Shown piece after piece: positions 5,330 to 6,349 of a stretch of DNA of 6,349 bases. Numbering within the stretch: position 1 is the first letter of the stretch; each line of letters starts with the position of its first letter. Position numbers and translations under genes: made by a program. This DNA comes from Bacteroidales bacterium (GTDB lineage Bacteria; Bacteroidota; Bacteroidia; Bacteroidales; UBA7960). Under the pieces are notes generated by a model. It worked only from the letters and a program-made list of their open reading frames with translations. It was not told where the DNA came from and did no database searches. The stretch is taken from assembly GCA_003557805.1 (NCBI GenBank), contig PWNY01000320.1, positions 1-6,349 on the forward strand, in the 5' to 3' direction.

Positions 5330-5974
5330 GTGTCACAATATATCAGGAACCTGATTTTGCAGGGAGAACATCAGAGGCAGGATTTTAAGTTCCAGGTGAA
5401 CGACAGCCGGAAGATCGCACGGACCCTGGTCGCCTTTGCCAATACCGATGGGGGGAAGCTACTTATTGGCGTTAAGGATAATGGCGTAATTGCTGGCATA
5501 AGGGCAGAGGAGGAGTACCATATGATAGAGGCCGCAGCCACGATGTACTGCAAACCTGAGATGGACTTCGCTTTCCGGCACTGGAACATTGATGGCAAAA
5601 AGGTTCTGGAAATAGATGTTCCCAGGGCCCAGGTCAAACCAGTATACGCCAGCACTGAAAACGGAAGGTGGATGGCATGGGTAAGGGTAGGGGACCAGAA
5701 CATTCTGGCCGACACCATTATGATAAAATACTGGAAAAGGCAGAAAAGCAGCAAGGGTACCGTAATACACTATTCGGGAAACGAAAAGATGCTGCTTGAA
5801 CACCTCAGCACCCACCCCACAATAACACTGGGCCGCTACAGTAAGTTGTCCGGCCTGCCCCGCAACCTGGCGGAGAATGTGATAGTTGACATGATGGCCG
5901 CAGGTCTTGTGGAAATGGGCCAGAACGAACACCACACATGGTTCCGCCTGAAGGACCCTGAAGAGGATATTTAA
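5330..5974 (+). CDS. AlbA_2 (Schlafen-type) domain protein with C-terminal winged-helix-like part
   Basis: A protein of 214 residues starting at GTG. Residues about 11-130 are an AlbA_2 (Schlafen AlbA_2) domain: QGEHQRQDFKF, then the hallmark AFANTDGGKLLIGVKDNGVIAGI (36-58), then WVRVGDQNIL. Residues about 145-214 (NEKMLLEHLSTHPTITLGRYSKLSGLPRNLAENVIVDMMAAGLVEM) look like a winged helix-turn-helix. The family is often labelled putative ATP-binding or transcriptional regulator, and its biochemical role is unsettled; DNA or RNA binding is a reasonable inference. The GTG is chosen because the conserved N-terminus QGEHQxQDFK begins right after it; the next in-frame ATG (5522) would remove half of the domain. 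There is no Shine-Dalgarno sequence. The gene lies 46 bases after the PurF-like gene on the same strand, and its stop interlocks with that of the converging gene. I associate this compact form with Bacteroidota. Confidence 0.82.
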   Translation: MSQYIRNLILQGEHQRQDFKFQVNDSRKIARTLVAFANTDGGKLLIGVKDNGVIAGIRAEEEYHMIEAAATMYCKPEMDFAFRHWNIDGKKVLEIDVPRAQVKPVYASTENGRWMAWVRVGDQNILADTIMIKYWKRQKSSKGTVIHYSGNEKMLLEHLSTHPTITLGRYSKLSGLPRNLAENVIVDMMAAGLVEMGQNEHHTWFRLKDPEEDI

Positions 5975-6349
5975 CCAGCCTCTTCCTTGTCAAGGCTTGC
6001 ATATACGGAGTTTTCGCTCCTGTATTCCGGCACAATCTCCTTCATCTTGCCAACAATCTTAAAATCATCCCCCTGGCTGATCAGCTGTAAAAGAGCATCC
6101 AGCTGCCCGGATATTTTTTCCCTGCCGGTAACCGAGACCCTGGCATGTAATATTTTTGGATGATATGTGGGAAGAGTGTTCTCTTCCTTGTTAAGCACCT
6201 CTTCATAAAGCTTTTCTCCCGGCCGGAGGCCTGTTTCCTTGATGATTATGTCCCTGCCGGGTTCCAGCCCGCTTAGCCGTATCATTTTCTTTGCCATGTC
6301 AATTATCCTTACAGGCTTACCCATGTCAAAAACAAATATCTCACCCCCC
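5971..6349 (-). CDS. UDP-sugar 4,6-dehydratase/epimerase of the CapD/FlaA1 type, C-terminal part
   Basis: The last 125 or so codons of a gene running in from the right edge; the frame is open to the window end (GGEIFVFDMGKPVRI) and stops at TAA (5973-5971). Proteins of the CapD/WbpM/FlaA1 type are NAD(P)-dependent extended short-chain dehydrogenases that act on UDP-N-acetylglucosamine or related sugars, in capsule, O-antigen or glycan synthesis; long forms have N-terminal membrane helices and a cytoplasmic catalytic part. Diagnostic pieces are GGEIFVFDMGKPVRIIDMAKKMI, then GRDIIIKETGLRPGEKLYEEVL, then EENTLPTYHPKIL, all typical of the C-terminal substrate-binding side. The NAD loop and catalytic Tyr/Lys lie outside the window, so activity and subgroup cannot be judged. 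The ATG at 6324 is internal, not a start. It converges with and overlaps the AlbA_2 gene by 3 bases at the stops. Confidence 0.85.
   Translation of the reverse strand, partial: GGEIFVFDMGKPVRIIDMAKKMIRLSGLEPGRDIIIKETGLRPGEKLYEEVLNKEENTLPTYHPKILHARVSVTGREKISGQLDALLQLISQGDDFKIVGKMKEIVPEYRSENSVYASLDKEEAG

Noticed and set aside
5459..5935. Minus-strand open frame of 158 codons opposite the AlbA_2 gene
   Set aside because: The + strand frame carries the conserved AlbA_2 motifs; the antisense product has no recognisable domain and is a codon-bias shadow.
5977..5997. AGCCT/AGGCT inverted repeat just after the AlbA_2 stop as a terminator
   Set aside because: Only 5 bp of stem with an 11-base loop and no T run; it lies inside the dehydratase coding region.

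Overview
The window looks like chromosomal housekeeping sequence from a member of the Bacteroidota, probably Bacteroidales-like. The evidence is indirect. Two sites match the Bacteroidota sigma factor -7 element (TAnnTTTG), one of them with a well-spaced TTTG upstream. Most start codons lack a Shine-Dalgarno sequence. Several proteins (the long PurF paralogue, the short AlbA_2 protein, the LutB type) resemble forms I associate with that phylum. There is no sign of an insertion sequence, prophage, CRISPR array or toxin-antitoxin pair.

Layout, left to right. (1) The C-terminal part of a LutB-type iron-sulfur protein runs in from the left edge (+). (2) It converges with thpR, an RNA 2',3'-cyclic phosphodiesterase of the LigT/2H family (-). 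(3) A short intergenic stretch holds two opposed promoters whose elements interleave: one fires left into thpR, the other right into a tRNA-Ala(GGC) gene. (4) The tRNA is followed by a large hairpin terminator. (5) Four + strand genes follow with gaps of 91, 49 and 46 bases: a fructosamine-kinase-family protein, adenosine deaminase, a 633-residue PurF-like amidophosphoribosyltransferase paralogue, and a small AlbA_2 (Schlafen-type) protein. (6) The last of these converges with the 3' end of a UDP-sugar dehydratase/epimerase gene of the CapD/FlaA1 type (-). Their two stop codons interlock in a single TTAA.

How the genes may work together. Adenosine deaminase (adenosine to inosine) and the PurF-like protein (Gln + PRPP chemistry) both belong to purine metabolism. 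The fructosamine kinase suggests repair of sugar-damaged amines. The close same-strand spacing would allow co-transcription, but a promoter-like -7 element lies just before the PurF-like gene and a terminator-like hairpin lies inside the start of the deaminase gene, so partial uncoupling is possible. LutB belongs to lactate oxidation and the dehydratase fragment to surface polysaccharide synthesis; neither has an obvious link to the central genes.

I see no clear new multi-gene system. The points most worth a second look are the PurF-like protein (altered glutaminase motif, loss of the cluster-binding cysteines, extra segments), the terminator-like hairpin inside the deaminase coding region, a perfect 20-bp palindrome inside the PurF-like gene, and the interleaved opposed promoters at the tRNA.
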